NCBI RefSeq assembly: GCF_015265375.1
Contig: NZ_JABZXW010000005.1
Location: forward strand, 1 to 59,568
From: Rothia sp. (in: high G+C Gram-positive bacteria)
GTDB taxonomy: Bacteria > Actinomycetota > Actinomycetes > Actinomycetales > Micrococcaceae
Reading direction: 5' to 3'
DNA: 59,568 nt
How positions within the stretch are numbered: position 1 is the first letter of the stretch; every line of letters starts with the position of its first letter. The position numbers and the translations under genes were made by a program. The notes under the pieces are model-generated. The model did not search any database. It was given only the letters and a program-made list of their open reading frames with translations, and was not told where the DNA came from. Shown one piece after another: positions 14,953 through 24,215 of the stretch.

Positions 14953-15834
14953 TCAGAGCTCCTGGGCGAAGTTGCCCTCAAACTTACGGAAGAGCAAATC
15001 ACCAATCAAAACGGTCAGCAGAGAAATACCAATGGCAATCGGAGTCCAGAAGCTGAAGAGATGCGGAACCACCTGCGAAGCAGGAAGCGCCAAATCCTCA
15101 GGACGGAGCGTCGGATGCCAGAAGCCATAGTGGAACAGCTCCACCGCCACAGTCAACGGGTTCATCATGAACACGTTGAACACCCACGGGTAGAGAGTGT
15201 CACGCACCATGGTCCATGAGTACAGCACCGGGGCGAACCAGGTAGCCACCATCAGCAGCATGTCCACGATGTTCTCCGAATCTCGGAAGAACACGTTAGC
15301 CACACCGAAAATCAGACCCAGACCGTAGGACAGCAGCATCACAATCAGCATGCCCGCCAGAATCGACTCAAAAGCCAACAAGGACGGATGCCAGCCCACC
15401 GCAAAGCACGCCAGGAGCATGACCACAATCTGCGGCACAAAATGCACCAGAGCCACCCACACCGTCGACAGCGAGAACAGCTCACGCGGCAGATAAATCT
15501 TGCGAATCAGAGCGCTGTTAACCACCATGGCGCGAGCACCATTACCAAAACCCTCCGAGAAGAAGTTAATGGCAATCATGCCCGAGAAAAGATACACAGC
15601 ATAGTTGTGCATACCGCGTTCCAGGCCAAGGAAAAGACCCATGGCAATGTAGAACACCAGGAACTGCACACCCGGCTTGATGTAGGACCACAGAATACCC
15701 AGCACCGAGCCGCGGTAGCGGACCTGGATTTCCTTATCGACCAGAAGTCGAAGCAGGTAGCGATTCTTCACCGCATCCAGAATGCCGCGGCCGCGACCGG
15801 GCGCCTTCAGGGGAACAGACTTCAAATCGCTCAT
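14953..15834 (-). CDS. wzm: ABC-2 type polysaccharide export permease (Wzm-like)
   Basis: Encodes 293 residues with about six membrane segments typical of the ABC2 polysaccharide exporter permeases (TagG/RfbD/Wzm). The N-terminus contains LRLLVDKEIQVRYRGSVLG, a family hallmark of the interfacial coupling region, and LWSYIKPG. The ATG overlaps the stop of glfT2 (ATGA). Its ATPase follows after 4 bases. Together they export the glycan made by GlfT2. Confidence 0.88.
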   Translation of the reverse strand: MSDLKSVPLKAPGRGRGILDAVKNRYLLRLLVDKEIQVRYRGSVLGILWSYIKPGVQFLVFYIAMGLFLGLERGMHNYAVYLFSGMIAINFFSEGFGNGARAMVVNSALIRKIYLPRELFSLSTVWVALVHFVPQIVVMLLACFAVGWHPSLLAFESILAGMLIVMLLSYGLGLIFGVANVFFRDSENIVDMLLMVATWFAPVLYSWTMVRDTLYPWVFNVFMMNPLTVAVELFHYGFWHPTLRPEDLALPASQVVPHLFSFWTPIAIGISLLTVLIGDLLFRKFEGNFAQEL

Positions 15835-17837
15835 CGGGTCAGCTCAGAATCCGTATGCTCAGCGAAGGTCTTAGCCCACGCATCGTAGGACGCAACCTCA
15901 GCAGCCTTCGAACGGTACTGCTCACGCAGCTTCTCCCAGCCGGTCACCAGCTGGACGTGCAGCTTAGCAGCCTGAGCCAGCTTCGACTTGAGCTGCTCCG
16001 GGTCGCGGCGGTACCAGAACAGGCCGGTACCCTCAGCGTTAGTCGCCAGAGCCGAATCGAACTTCGACAGGGTCCACCAGTTGGTCTCACCGTAGTTCAG
16101 CTGAATCTGCGGGTGAGCCTTCGCCTCTTCGCTCACCGGCTTGAACAGCTGACGAGCAACAGTCTTCGCGGTCCAAGAAGCAAGCTTCTTGTAACCGGGA
16201 GACGCGAAGGAACGGCGGCCACGGAACGGAGGCTTCTTCGTCTGAATAGCCGGGAAGTCATCCACGTTCGGCTTCACCTGAGACTCCGGGTACTCCTTAG
16301 CCATCGCACGAATCACCGGCAGACGCTGCGAGAGCGAGGGATGCAGGTGATCGGGGCCGGAGAGCAGATCCTCCAGCGCCATCAGGCGGCCAGCCTCGGT
16401 GTAGTACTGCATGGACAGGGTGTGCTTGACATCCAAGAACAGGGACTCCAGCAGCACGCGGCCACCCTTATCGAAGGGCGAGTGCAGCAGTGCGGTAATG
16501 AGGCGGTTGCGCTCGTGGTAGTACGCCTGCCAGCCGACGGAGTCGTCCTTATCGGTCCAGGAAACGTGCCACACGCCCGCGCCGGGGAAGGACACGGTAG
16601 CGAAGCCCGCAGCCTTAGCGCGCAGACCGTACTCAGCGTCATCCCACTTCAGGAACAGGGGCAGGGACAGACCGATTTCCTTGATGACGGCGGTCGGGAT
16701 GAGGCACATCCACCAGCCGTTGTAGTCAACGTCCACGCGGCGGTGCAGCCACGGGGTGTTACGCAGGTTGTGGTGGCCCAGGTTGTGGCCCATCGCCATG
16801 TCTTCGTGCGGCTTAGCGTAGAAGTTACGCCACGGGTCAACGACCTCACCGAACGCGTGCAGGACCGAGCGGTCGAACATGTCGAACATGTGCGCACCCA
16901 CGATGGTGGGTTCCTTGCAGTAGTTCGCGAAGGTCACCATACGCAGGATCGACTCGGGCTCCACGATGACGTCGTCATCGAGCAACAGCACGTAATCGGA
17001 GCCGTTGTTGACGGCCTCAAACATGCCGCGCGAGAAGCCACCGGAACCGCCCAGGTTACCCTGGTTAATGATGCGGAACTTACCGGAGAGAGGCTTCACG
17101 ACCTCTTCAAAGTCCTCGTGGTCCTGCACCTTCTGGGTGCCCTGATCCACAATCAGGAACTCGTGCACAGCATCGAAAATCTCGGGGCTCTCACCCAGAG
17201 CACGAATGTTGTTGATGCAGTACTCTACCTTGTTCATGGTGGTAATCTGCACGGTCGCCTGACCAGCCTTCACGTCTGCGCGGGGCTCAATGTCGCCCAA
17301 CCAGTTCGCTTCAACCAGCTCAAGGTCAGTAGTGCCCGCCAGGTCGAACCAGTACCAGCCACCGTCACCGAACGGTGCCAGGGGCAGGGTGAAGGTGTTG
17401 GTCTCCTCGCCGGAGAGCAGCTTCGCATCCACGCGCTGAATCACGCCACGGCCATTGGACTTATACACAATGACCATGCCCTCGCCGCGAGTCTGAACGC
17501 TCAGAGTGACCTTCTTCAGGTCAGTCCAACGGCGCCAGTACGAGGCGGGGAACGCGTTGAAGTACGTACCGAAAGACAGGCTCTGACCCGCGCTCACGGT
17601 GATGGAACGGCGGCTGTTCAGGTTATTAGCGGCATCACGGTTTGCGCTGGCGCTCGACACAGACTGACCGGAGGTGTTCATCGCCTCCGCAATGGAGGTC
17701 GAAGCATCGCCGTCAATACGGGTGGGCAGCTGAACGCCGGTCGCGACACTCGCGTCCACGTACAGGGGCACAACGTCAGTCTCAACCGCGCTCGGGAAAA
17801 TAACCCGCTGCAGGTTCTTCAAAGTCTTATCAGCCAT
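15831..17837 (-). CDS. glfT2: Galactofuranosyltransferase GlfT2-like
   Basis: Encodes 668 residues. It resembles mycobacterial GlfT2, which polymerises UDP-galactofuranose into the galactan backbone. An N-terminal beta-rich domain (about 1-190) precedes a GT-A fold: MNKVEYCINNIRALGE, FRIINQGNLGGSGGFSRGM, and the metal-binding DDD in YVLLLDDDVIVEPES (about 285). A conserved acceptor region WDDAEYGLRAKAAGF (about 400) and a long helical C-terminus follow. GlfT2 is about 637 residues in mycobacteria, so length is usual. It starts two bases after glf, and the exporter genes follow, so precursor supply, polymerisation and export are in one operon. Confidence 0.9.
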   Translation of the reverse strand: MADKTLKNLQRVIFPSAVETDVVPLYVDASVATGVQLPTRIDGDASTSIAEAMNTSGQSVSSASANRDAANNLNSRRSITVSAGQSLSFGTYFNAFPASYWRRWTDLKKVTLSVQTRGEGMVIVYKSNGRGVIQRVDAKLLSGEETNTFTLPLAPFGDGGWYWFDLAGTTDLELVEANWLGDIEPRADVKAGQATVQITTMNKVEYCINNIRALGESPEIFDAVHEFLIVDQGTQKVQDHEDFEEVVKPLSGKFRIINQGNLGGSGGFSRGMFEAVNNGSDYVLLLDDDVIVEPESILRMVTFANYCKEPTIVGAHMFDMFDRSVLHAFGEVVDPWRNFYAKPHEDMAMGHNLGHHNLRNTPWLHRRVDVDYNGWWMCLIPTAVIKEIGLSLPLFLKWDDAEYGLRAKAAGFATVSFPGAGVWHVSWTDKDDSVGWQAYYHERNRLITALLHSPFDKGGRVLLESLFLDVKHTLSMQYYTEAGRLMALEDLLSGPDHLHPSLSQRLPVIRAMAKEYPESQVKPNVDDFPAIQTKKPPFRGRRSFASPGYKKLASWTAKTVARQLFKPVSEEAKAHPQIQLNYGETNWWTLSKFDSALATNAEGTGLFWYRRDPEQLKSKLAQAAKLHVQLVTGWEKLREQYRSKAAEVASYDAWAKTFAEHTDSELTR

Positions 17838-17839
17838 GG

Positions 17840-19027
17840 TTATGCGTCAACACCACCGGACTCGATCTTCGCACCGTTAGCGAAGTGCGGGCGGATCTTG
17901 TTGTCAAACATGGACAGTGCAGCACCGATAGCCATGTGCATATCCAGGTACTTGTAGGTACCCAGGCGGCCACCGAACAGCACGTTGTTCTCGCCCTTAG
18001 CCAGGTCGCGGTACGCCAGCAGCTTCTCACGGTCCACGGAGGTGTTGACCGGGTAGTACGGCTCGTCGCCCTTGTTCGCGAAGCGAGAGTACTCGCGCAT
18101 GATGACGGTTGCGTCCTTGGTGTAGTCACGCTCGGGGTGGAAGTGACGGAACTCGTGGATGCGGGTGAAGGGAACATCAGCATCGGGGTAGTTCATCACG
18201 GAGCAGCCCTGGAAGTCCTCAATCGGCAGAACTTCTTCTTCCAGGTCGATGGTACGCCAGGACAGGTCGCCCTCAGCGTAGTCGAAGTAGCGGTCAACCG
18301 GACCGGTGTAGACCACGGGAATCTGACCCAGAACGTTCTCGCGAGAGTACTGGTGACCGGGCTCGAAGAAGTCAGTGTTCAGGTGCACCTCAATGTTCGG
18401 GTGCGCCGCCATGCGCTCCAGCCACGCTGCGTAGCCGTCAACGGGCAGACCCTCGTACTTGTCGTTGAAGTAGCGGTTGTCGTAGTTGTAGCGAACCGGC
18501 AGGCGGGAAATGATGGATGCGGGCAGCTCTTCCGGCGGGGTCTGCCACTGCTTAGCGGTGTAGTGCTTGATGAACGCCTCGTACAGGGGGCGGCCAATCA
18601 GGGAGATACCCTTATCGTTCAGGTTCTGCGGGTCGGTACCAGCCAGCTCGCCAGCCTGCTCAGCGATAAGCGCCTTTGCCTCTGCCGGAGAGTAAGCTGC
18701 GTTGAAGAACTGGTTGATGGTACCCAGGTTAATCGGCATGGGGTAGACAATGCCGTTATGGCGGGTGTACACGCGGTGTACGTAGTTGGTGAAGTCAGTG
18801 AAACGGTTCACGTACTCCCAGACACGCTCGTTGGAGGTGTGGAACAGGTGCGCACCGTAGCGGTGCACCTCGATACCGGTCTGCTTCTCCTTCTCGCTGT
18901 ATGCGTTACCACCGATGTGGGAACGGCGGTCCAGCAGGGCAACCTTCAGGCCCAGCTCAGTGGCAGCCTGTTCTGCGATGGTCAGACCGAAGAGGCCCGA
19001 ACCGACTACTACGAGGTCAGCGGTCAA
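17840..19027 (-). CDS. glf: UDP-galactopyranose mutase
   Basis: Encodes about 395 residues. It is a flavoenzyme that turns UDP-galactopyranose into UDP-galactofuranose. The FAD-binding motif VVGSGLFGLTIAEQ is at the N-terminus; RRSHIGGNAYS, HRYGAHLFHT and the C-terminal FGGRLGTYKYLDMH are classic family blocks. I chose TTG at 19027 because AGGAG lies 6 bases upstream; a GTG at 19048 adds seven residues and has no ribosome-binding site. First gene of the galactan operon, with a palindrome about 170 bases upstream. Confidence 0.93.
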   Translation of the reverse strand: MTADLVVVGSGLFGLTIAEQAATELGLKVALLDRRSHIGGNAYSEKEKQTGIEVHRYGAHLFHTSNERVWEYVNRFTDFTNYVHRVYTRHNGIVYPMPINLGTINQFFNAAYSPAEAKALIAEQAGELAGTDPQNLNDKGISLIGRPLYEAFIKHYTAKQWQTPPEELPASIISRLPVRYNYDNRYFNDKYEGLPVDGYAAWLERMAAHPNIEVHLNTDFFEPGHQYSRENVLGQIPVVYTGPVDRYFDYAEGDLSWRTIDLEEEVLPIEDFQGCSVMNYPDADVPFTRIHEFRHFHPERDYTKDATVIMREYSRFANKGDEPYYPVNTSVDREKLLAYRDLAKGENNVLFGGRLGTYKYLDMHMAIGAALSMFDNKIRPHFANGAKIESGGVDA

Positions 19028-19194
19028 TGTTTTCTCCTGTATTATCACGGCGCACCACCCCTTCTGCGAGGGCGGTATTCACCTACCAGATTGGACACAT
19101 CCGAGTGTTCTCAGTCGCGCCGCAATCCGCACGGGTGGGCGTAAAAAGCCCCTCCCGTGATGGATATAGTCATAATCTAAGATACCCGTTTATC

Positions 19195-19207
19195 ATGCGT
19201 CACGCAT
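19195..19207. promoter_or_regulatory. Palindrome upstream of glf, possible operator
   Basis: ATGCGTCACGCAT is a perfect dyad with 6-base arms. It lies about 170 bases upstream of the glf start, in the expected promoter region of the galactan operon. The binding protein is unknown. Confidence 0.35.
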
Positions 19208-19263
19208 ACTTATGACGTGTTTTTAGTGGCTTTTGGACTATTGTTCGCGCGCTCTTTCTCAGG

Positions 19264-19352
19264 GTGAATATTCTTCACGAACCCCGAGGTCAAGCGGGTC
19301 TGCGGGGGCTCATTTTTCTGTGGATTTTGTTGTTCCACCGGGGGTGAAGAAT
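19264..19352. promoter_or_regulatory. Spaced inverted repeat in the glf/FHA-FtsK intergenic region
   Basis: GTGAATATTCTTCAC (19264-19278, itself a near dyad) is answered by GTGAAGAAT at 19344-19352, the exact complement of ATTCTTCAC, with AAATATTCAT shortly after. Paired sites 75 bases apart could bind a looping regulator. No direct evidence. Confidence 0.3.
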
Positions 19353-19560
19353 GTTGGTTTACGGGTAAATATTCATTGTGGTTAGCTATCGCGATTTTGC
19401 CGTGCCACCAAACAATCGATGGGGCGAGATCATGAAATACCTCGGGTGTTACGGTCCCACGCGGGCATCGATGAGGATGCGCGAGTGGACTTAACGTAGA
19501 TGACCCAGTGGGCGTGGTGCGGGGCTTTTTGAGCGGTAATCCGGGCAGTATTTCGGCGGG

Positions 19561-19569
19561 TTATCCACA
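19561..19569 (+). promoter_or_regulatory. Single DnaA-box match
   Basis: TTATCCACA is the consensus DnaA box. It stands alone in this region with no cluster and no dnaA or dnaN gene, so this is not an origin. It could be a regulatory DnaA site or chance. Confidence 0.3.
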
Positions 19570-19614
19570 GTTTTTTGAAAAACAGAGCGAAAAATTCAAA
19601 AAATACGAATATTT

Positions 19615-19632
19615 TAGGTTGCGAATAACCTA
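19615..19632. promoter_or_regulatory. Dyad immediately upstream of the FHA-FtsK gene
   Basis: TAGGTT and AACCTA are perfect complements separated by six bases (GCGAAT). It lies about 25 bases upstream of the predicted start, overlapping where the promoter or leader must be. Half-sites look like those of DtxR-type boxes, but the spacing is one base too long. Confidence 0.35.
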
Positions 19633-19656
19633 TTTGTTGAACTTTGATGCTTTTTA

Positions 19657-22600
19657 ATGTTTTCTGAGGGTATGACTCTCTTCTTTCTCGACCACCACAA
19701 CACCACCGACGCGCTCCCCTACCCCCGCGTCATCCGCCTCGACGGTGAGGCGGCACCCCACGGGGTACAGCTTCAGCCGGCACACGCGGGCGACGATTCC
19801 TCCCTGGAACAGGCACTCAACCAGGCTCTACAGCACTCTGAAACCGGTGCGCCCCTCACCGCGAAGGACACCCCGTTTCAGCTATTCCCCCTGCGCGAGG
19901 GCGCCGAACTGGAGACCCCGCAGAACACTTCTGAGAATGGTGTCTCTGAACGAATCGTGTCCGAATGTAATATTCTCGGCGGCAACGTTCCAAAGGGATT
20001 TCAGCACCCCAACGCACCCGCTGTCAGCGTGCTGCGCATCCTGCGTGGCCCCGACGCGGGCGCGTCCTTCCCCATCAGCCGCGGCCGAACCAGCCTCGGC
20101 AGGGCGGCGCTAGCTCCCCGCGGAGGAGAACAGCCGCGCCATATTCACCTGCAAGATCCCTTCCTCAAGCCGGTGCACGGTAGCTTCTACGCCGATAGCT
20201 CCGGCATCCGCTGGGTTGAGAAGCAATCAGCTGAGCGCACGAACGACGAGAAGGTACAAGGCGGCACGAAGGGGCAGGATTCCGAGCCGCGCGTCCTGCG
20301 CTGGGACGAGCCCTTCCGCCTCGGCTCCTCGCTCTGCGTGCTCACCTCCCCCACCGGTCACAGCAACCACACTGCAGAGAAGGCGAGTGCGCCCGCCGCT
20401 ACCTCCTGTGAGCCCGCGCAGACGCTCGCTCCCCTGGGAGATGCGGGCAACCCCTTTGAGCCGGTGGTGGTGAACCCGCCCGCGCCGCGTAAGCTCAAGC
20501 AGATTCTGTTGAGCGTGTGCCTGCCGATTGTGGTGGGTCTGATTATTGCGCTGGTGACCGGCATGTGGTTCCTTCTGCTGATGTCTGCGGCGTCTTCGCT
20601 GCTGATGCTTCTGCATTTCTTTGGCGGTCGGGCGGAGAACCGTGCCGCCTCGCAGCAGACTCATCAGGCGGCGGCGCAGGAGAAGGAACGTGCCCTCGCC
20701 CTGGCGACTGCGGGCGACGTAGCACTTTCGGACACTTCGGGTCTGAGTGCTTCTCGGTACCCGGCGATTGTGCTCGGGTGCGGTCCCCGCCAGCCCTACC
20801 TGCGCGGCCGTAACCTCCCCCTGGGCTCCCTGGAAAAGCAGGATGCGCCCCACTATCTGCCCCTGCCTGCCCCGGCTCTCGGTCACTATCTGAGGCTGGA
20901 GGAGGCGCATCTGCGCGCCTACCTGGTGCAGCTGGTGGCTGGGTATCCCGGTGCGGTGCACGTTCTGCTGGCGGGTGTTCATCATGCTGAACAGAAGCGC
21001 ATGAACGCCCTGTTGCAGACCCTTGCCGTGGTGCCGGGCGTGAGTGTGCACTGCCTGCCGGGTACGCAGCAGGAGAAGCACCTGCATTCCCTGCAGAGTA
21101 GCCTGCAGTCGGAGCTGTCCGCCTCTGTTCCGCCGTTGATTCTCATGCCGCAGCATGCGAGCGCGGTTTACGCTCCCCTGCTGACCGCACTAACCTCCGA
21201 GGCTACCACTGAGTCTTCGCAATCCCGCGCGTTCGTCTCCCCGCGTGAGCAGAAGATGAGCGCTCCGGCGCTCTGCGTGGTGGGCGGTACCGAGGCTGAT
21301 AGCCCGGCCTCTGCACCCGGTGCGCTTTTTAGTTCCGCCTGGATTGAGTGTACGAGCGAGGGTAGCCACCGCCAAAGCATCCGCTACCGCGCGCAGGGTT
21401 ATGCGGCACCTCCGGTGCAGCCCACCGAGGGTGTCTACCAGGTGCACCCGCTGGCGTGTGAGGGTCTGTGCCAGCACGCCGACGGCCTGGGCATTGAGGC
21501 GTTCTGTGCCGCTCTTGAGAACCTATACCGTGCCGGATGCGAGCAGGAACAGGGTGCGCTCGGTGAGGCTCAGGTGCACCAGTCGGCGCATCTATTCTCT
21601 TCCCTGCAGGTGCAGAGCGCGCGGCAGAAGAGCCGCACCGATGACATGGCGGTGGAGTCCGTTCTGCAGCGATGGTCGGCACAGCGTTACGCCTCCGATA
21701 TTCGCTGCTACCTGGGTGTTTCTTCGGGTGGCTCGCTGAATATCGGTCTGTCTGAGCACGGACCCCACTGGTTGCTCGGTGGCACGACCGGTGCCGGTAA
21801 GTCGCAGCTTCTGCGTTCGCTGGTGCTCAGTGCCGCCCTGCGTTACCCGCCCGAGCGCCTCGGCCTGATTCTGGTGGATTTCAAGGGCTCCGCGGGTTTG
21901 GGTCCCCTAGCCCAGCTGCCACATGCGCTCAGCGTCTTGAGCAATTTTGATGTGTCCGCTGTGGAGCGTGCCCTCGAATTTTTGCGCGCCGATATTCACC
22001 GCCGCGAGGTGGATCTGCAGGCGCTCGGTGTGAACTCTTACCGCGACTACCTGGCGTCATGTCAGGCGGCGGGTACGACTCCGCGCTACCCCGAGCTGCT
22101 GATTGTGGTGGATGAGTTCCGCATGCTCATCGATTCCATGCCGGACGCTATGGCTGAGCTGATGCGCATCGCAACGATTGGTCGTTCGCTGGGTCTGCAC
22201 CTGGTGTTGGCGACTCAGCGTCCGCAGGGCGCTATTTCGCAGGATATTCGCGCCAATATTGCCACGAGCATTTGCCTGCGTGTGGCGAGCGCGCAGGATT
22301 CCTATAACCTGCTGGAGCATGAGTCTGCGGCGTATATTTCGGCGGCGCATCCGGGTGCCGGGTACGTGCGCCTGCCCGATGGTCGTTCTCTGCCGTTCCG
22401 TGCCCCGCTGGTGGATGCGGTCCCCTCGACCAGCGATGCCCGCCCGGTACAGGTGCTGGGTCTTGAGGAGGGCGGCTGGCATGAGCTGACTGTCGCCTCC
22501 CCCGTTCAGCAATTGGGCGGGAATGAGGATGAGCTGCTGATTCGTTCGGCTCAGCAGATTCGTGCGCTCTATGAACGCGAGTACGCTCCGAGGGGTGCGC

Positions 22601-24204
22601 AGAAGAGTGCGGCGGTTCAGGATGAGTACTGCCCGATCCCGCCGGAGCTTCCCGAAAACACCCCGCTCCCGGTGTTGGAGGTGCAGGATAACGAGCCGGC
22701 TACGTACGGTATTGACTCGGCGGCCACCCCTCAGGAACCTGGTGAGCCCAACACCACCCCCGAAGGCTACCTGCTGGGCGAGCTGGAGATTGCCCGCTAC
22801 GGCGTGCGCCGCCACATTAGCTGGTCGGGACATCAGGCACTGGCGCTGCTGGCGCAGAACGCCGAACGAGCCCCGATGCTTTACGGGCTCTTGGCTCAAG
22901 CGTTCGCCGCAGGCACACCAGTTATTCTGCTGACCTCCGACGGCGCGCTCCACCGCGACCTGGAGCCCTACGCCGGCGCCTTTGAGTCGCTCGTGGGCGC
23001 GCAGGAGCTTTCGCATCTGCGTTTCTGCCTGGAGGAGCTGCGCGTCCCGAACCTGTGGGGCACCGAGGCTTCCACCCGCCCGCTCATTGTCGTGGACGGC
23101 CTGGACAGCTGGCTGGAGGCACTGGTCCGCCAACCCGATACGGAGAATCTGCTCTACGACCTGCTCTCGCAGGGGTGCCGTCGCGGCTATTCGGTGGTGT
23201 TCACCTCCGCGTTGAACCCGCGCGGTCGTTTCGTTGCTGCGGCGCATTCCACGCTGTTGAGCCGCCGCTTCTTAGACGCCGACCTGATGCGTTCAACGAG
23301 CAAGGACTACCCGACCCCAGCGCAGAGCCACTACTGCGTGGAGGGTGCCATTAACGAGGAGTTGATCGGGGATCAGCCGCTGAGCGCTTCGATTCTTTCG
23401 CCCTGCGTTGCGGGTTTCCAGGAGCTGATTCAGATTCTGCGGGGTAACGCCGCGAGCGCTTCTAACGGTTCAGCCGCTCGCCCAGGCACACTGTTGAAGC
23501 AGTTCCCCGAGTACTACCGCATGCCCTCGACCGAGTATGTGACTGCTGCCCACGCCGCATGCAATCCGCAGGGCGCTAAGCTGCTGGTCGCGTTTGACCG
23601 TCGGCAGATGCCGGTGTGGATGAGCGCCCCGGCTGGCGCTGTGGTTCCGGTGCAGGGTTCCCGTTCAGCGGGTAAAACCACCCTGCTAGAGAGCATTGCT
23701 CAACTCAACCCCCAATTGGAAACCCTCGTCATTGAGGGTTCTGGCGGCACTTCGGGTGATGGCGGAGCGTCGGGCGAGCCGCCGAGCGTGGAGCGTACCC
23801 GTGCACTCCTGGACTCGGTGAAGAACCCCGCGCACACGCTCGTGCTCATTGACGACCTGCAGTACCTGCAGCCCGCCGTTCAGCAGCTGCTTCTGGAGCG
23901 TCGAGGTGAGTTCCGTGCCATGCTGGTCGCCTACACGCCCTGGCCGAGGCGCGCCTCCTCACCCCTGCTGGCTGCGCTCATGGGATGCTCGCGTGCGCTC
24001 CTGCTCGCGCCCACCTCCCTGGCGGACGCCGACATGTGCACGGTGACCGCGCTACCGCTGGATCGGTTCACGCAGGGTGAGCAGCCCGCAGGTCGCCTCG
24101 TGGTGGTGGACGGCGCCTCCGTCTATGCGGCGCAGGTTCCCCTGGCGCTGAGCCCGGTAGCGCAGGCGGCTACGCCCGTGCAGAAGGTGCCGGCAGCGGT
24201 CTAG
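19657..24204 (+). CDS. FHA-domain FtsK/SpoIIIE (EccC-like) ATPase, type VII secretion-like
   Basis: Encodes 1515 residues. An FHA domain (about 124-230: SVLRILRGPDAGASFPI, GRTSLGRA) is followed by two close membrane helices (about 282-325) and then three ATPase modules as in EccC/EssC motors. Module 1 is intact: Walker A GGTTGAGKSQ (708-717), Walker B LILVDFKG (737-744), VVDEF (817-821) and ATQRP (852-856). Module 2 (about 1045-1200) has no Walker A. Module 3 has GSRSAGKTT (about 1336) and LVLIDDLQYL. Such motors drive WXG100 protein export. No WXG100, EccB, EccD, EccE or mycosin gene is in the window, so it looks orphaned here. The FHA domain suggests control by Ser/Thr kinases. Start could also be ATG at 19672. 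It converges on the next gene with 11 bases between. Confidence 0.85.
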   Translation: MFSEGMTLFFLDHHNTTDALPYPRVIRLDGEAAPHGVQLQPAHAGDDSSLEQALNQALQHSETGAPLTAKDTPFQLFPLREGAELETPQNTSENGVSERIVSECNILGGNVPKGFQHPNAPAVSVLRILRGPDAGASFPISRGRTSLGRAALAPRGGEQPRHIHLQDPFLKPVHGSFYADSSGIRWVEKQSAERTNDEKVQGGTKGQDSEPRVLRWDEPFRLGSSLCVLTSPTGHSNHTAEKASAPAATSCEPAQTLAPLGDAGNPFEPVVVNPPAPRKLKQILLSVCLPIVVGLIIALVTGMWFLLLMSAASSLLMLLHFFGGRAENRAASQQTHQAAAQEKERALALATAGDVALSDTSGLSASRYPAIVLGCGPRQPYLRGRNLPLGSLEKQDAPHYLPLPAPALGHYLRLEEAHLRAYLVQLVAGYPGAVHVLLAGVHHAEQKRMNALLQTLAVVPGVSVHCLPGTQQEKHLHSLQSSLQSELSASVPPLILMPQHASAVYAPLLTALTSEATTESSQSRAFVSPREQKMSAPALCVVGGTEADSPASAPGALFSSAWIECTSEGSHRQSIRYRAQGYAAPPVQPTEGVYQVHPLACEGLCQHADGLGIEAFCAALENLYRAGCEQEQGALGEAQVHQSAHLFSSLQVQSARQKSRTDDMAVESVLQRWSAQRYASDIRCYLGVSSGGSLNIGLSEHGPHWLLGGTTGAGKSQLLRSLVLSAALRYPPERLGLILVDFKGSAGLGPLAQLPHALSVLSNFDVSAVERALEFLRADIHRREVDLQALGVNSYRDYLASCQAAGTTPRYPELLIVVDEFRMLIDSMPDAMAELMRIATIGRSLGLHLVLATQRPQGAISQDIRANIATSICLRVASAQDSYNLLEHESAAYISAAHPGAGYVRLPDGRSLPFRAPLVDAVPSTSDARPVQVLGLEEGGWHELTVASPVQQLGGNEDELLIRSAQQIRALYEREYAPRGAQKSAAVQDEYCPIPPELPENTPLPVLEVQDNEPATYGIDSAATPQEPGEPNTTPEGYLLGELEIARYGVRRHISWSGHQALALLAQNAERAPMLYGLLAQAFAAGTPVILLTSDGALHRDLEPYAGAFESLVGAQELSHLRFCLEELRVPNLWGTEASTRPLIVVDGLDSWLEALVRQPDTENLLYDLLSQGCRRGYSVVFTSALNPRGRFVAAAHSTLLSRRFLDADLMRSTSKDYPTPAQSHYCVEGAINEELIGDQPLSASILSPCVAGFQELIQILRGNAASASNGSAARPGTLLKQFPEYYRMPSTEYVTAAHAACNPQGAKLLVAFDRRQMPVWMSAPAGAVVPVQGSRSAGKTTLLESIAQLNPQLETLVIEGSGGTSGDGGASGEPPSVERTRALLDSVKNPAHTLVLIDDLQYLQPAVQQLLLERRGEFRAMLVAYTPWPRRASSPLLAALMGCSRALLLAPTSLADADMCTVTALPLDRFTQGEQPAGRLVVVDGASVYAAQVPLALSPVAQAATPVQKVPAAV

Positions 24205-24215
24205 GGTTTAGTGGT

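Larger units (their letters stand above)
19028..19656. other. Long divergent intergenic region between glf and the FHA-FtsK gene
   Basis: About 630 bases with no gene. It holds promoters for two divergent units and several dyads: a 13-bp palindrome at 19195-19207, a spaced inverted repeat at 19264-19352, a DnaA-box match at 19561-19569, and a TAGGTT/AACCTA dyad at 19615-19632. The right third (19560-19660) is very AT-rich. No -35/-10 pair is clear enough to call. Confidence 0.5.

Noticed and set aside
15855..17957. Open frame of about 700 codons opposite glfT2
   Set aside because: Antisense shadow of a well-supported glycosyltransferase; residue composition is typical of a reversed high-GC gene.
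19561..19569. DnaA box as a sign of a replication origin
   Set aside because: Single box, no dnaA/dnaN/rpmH neighbours and no box cluster.
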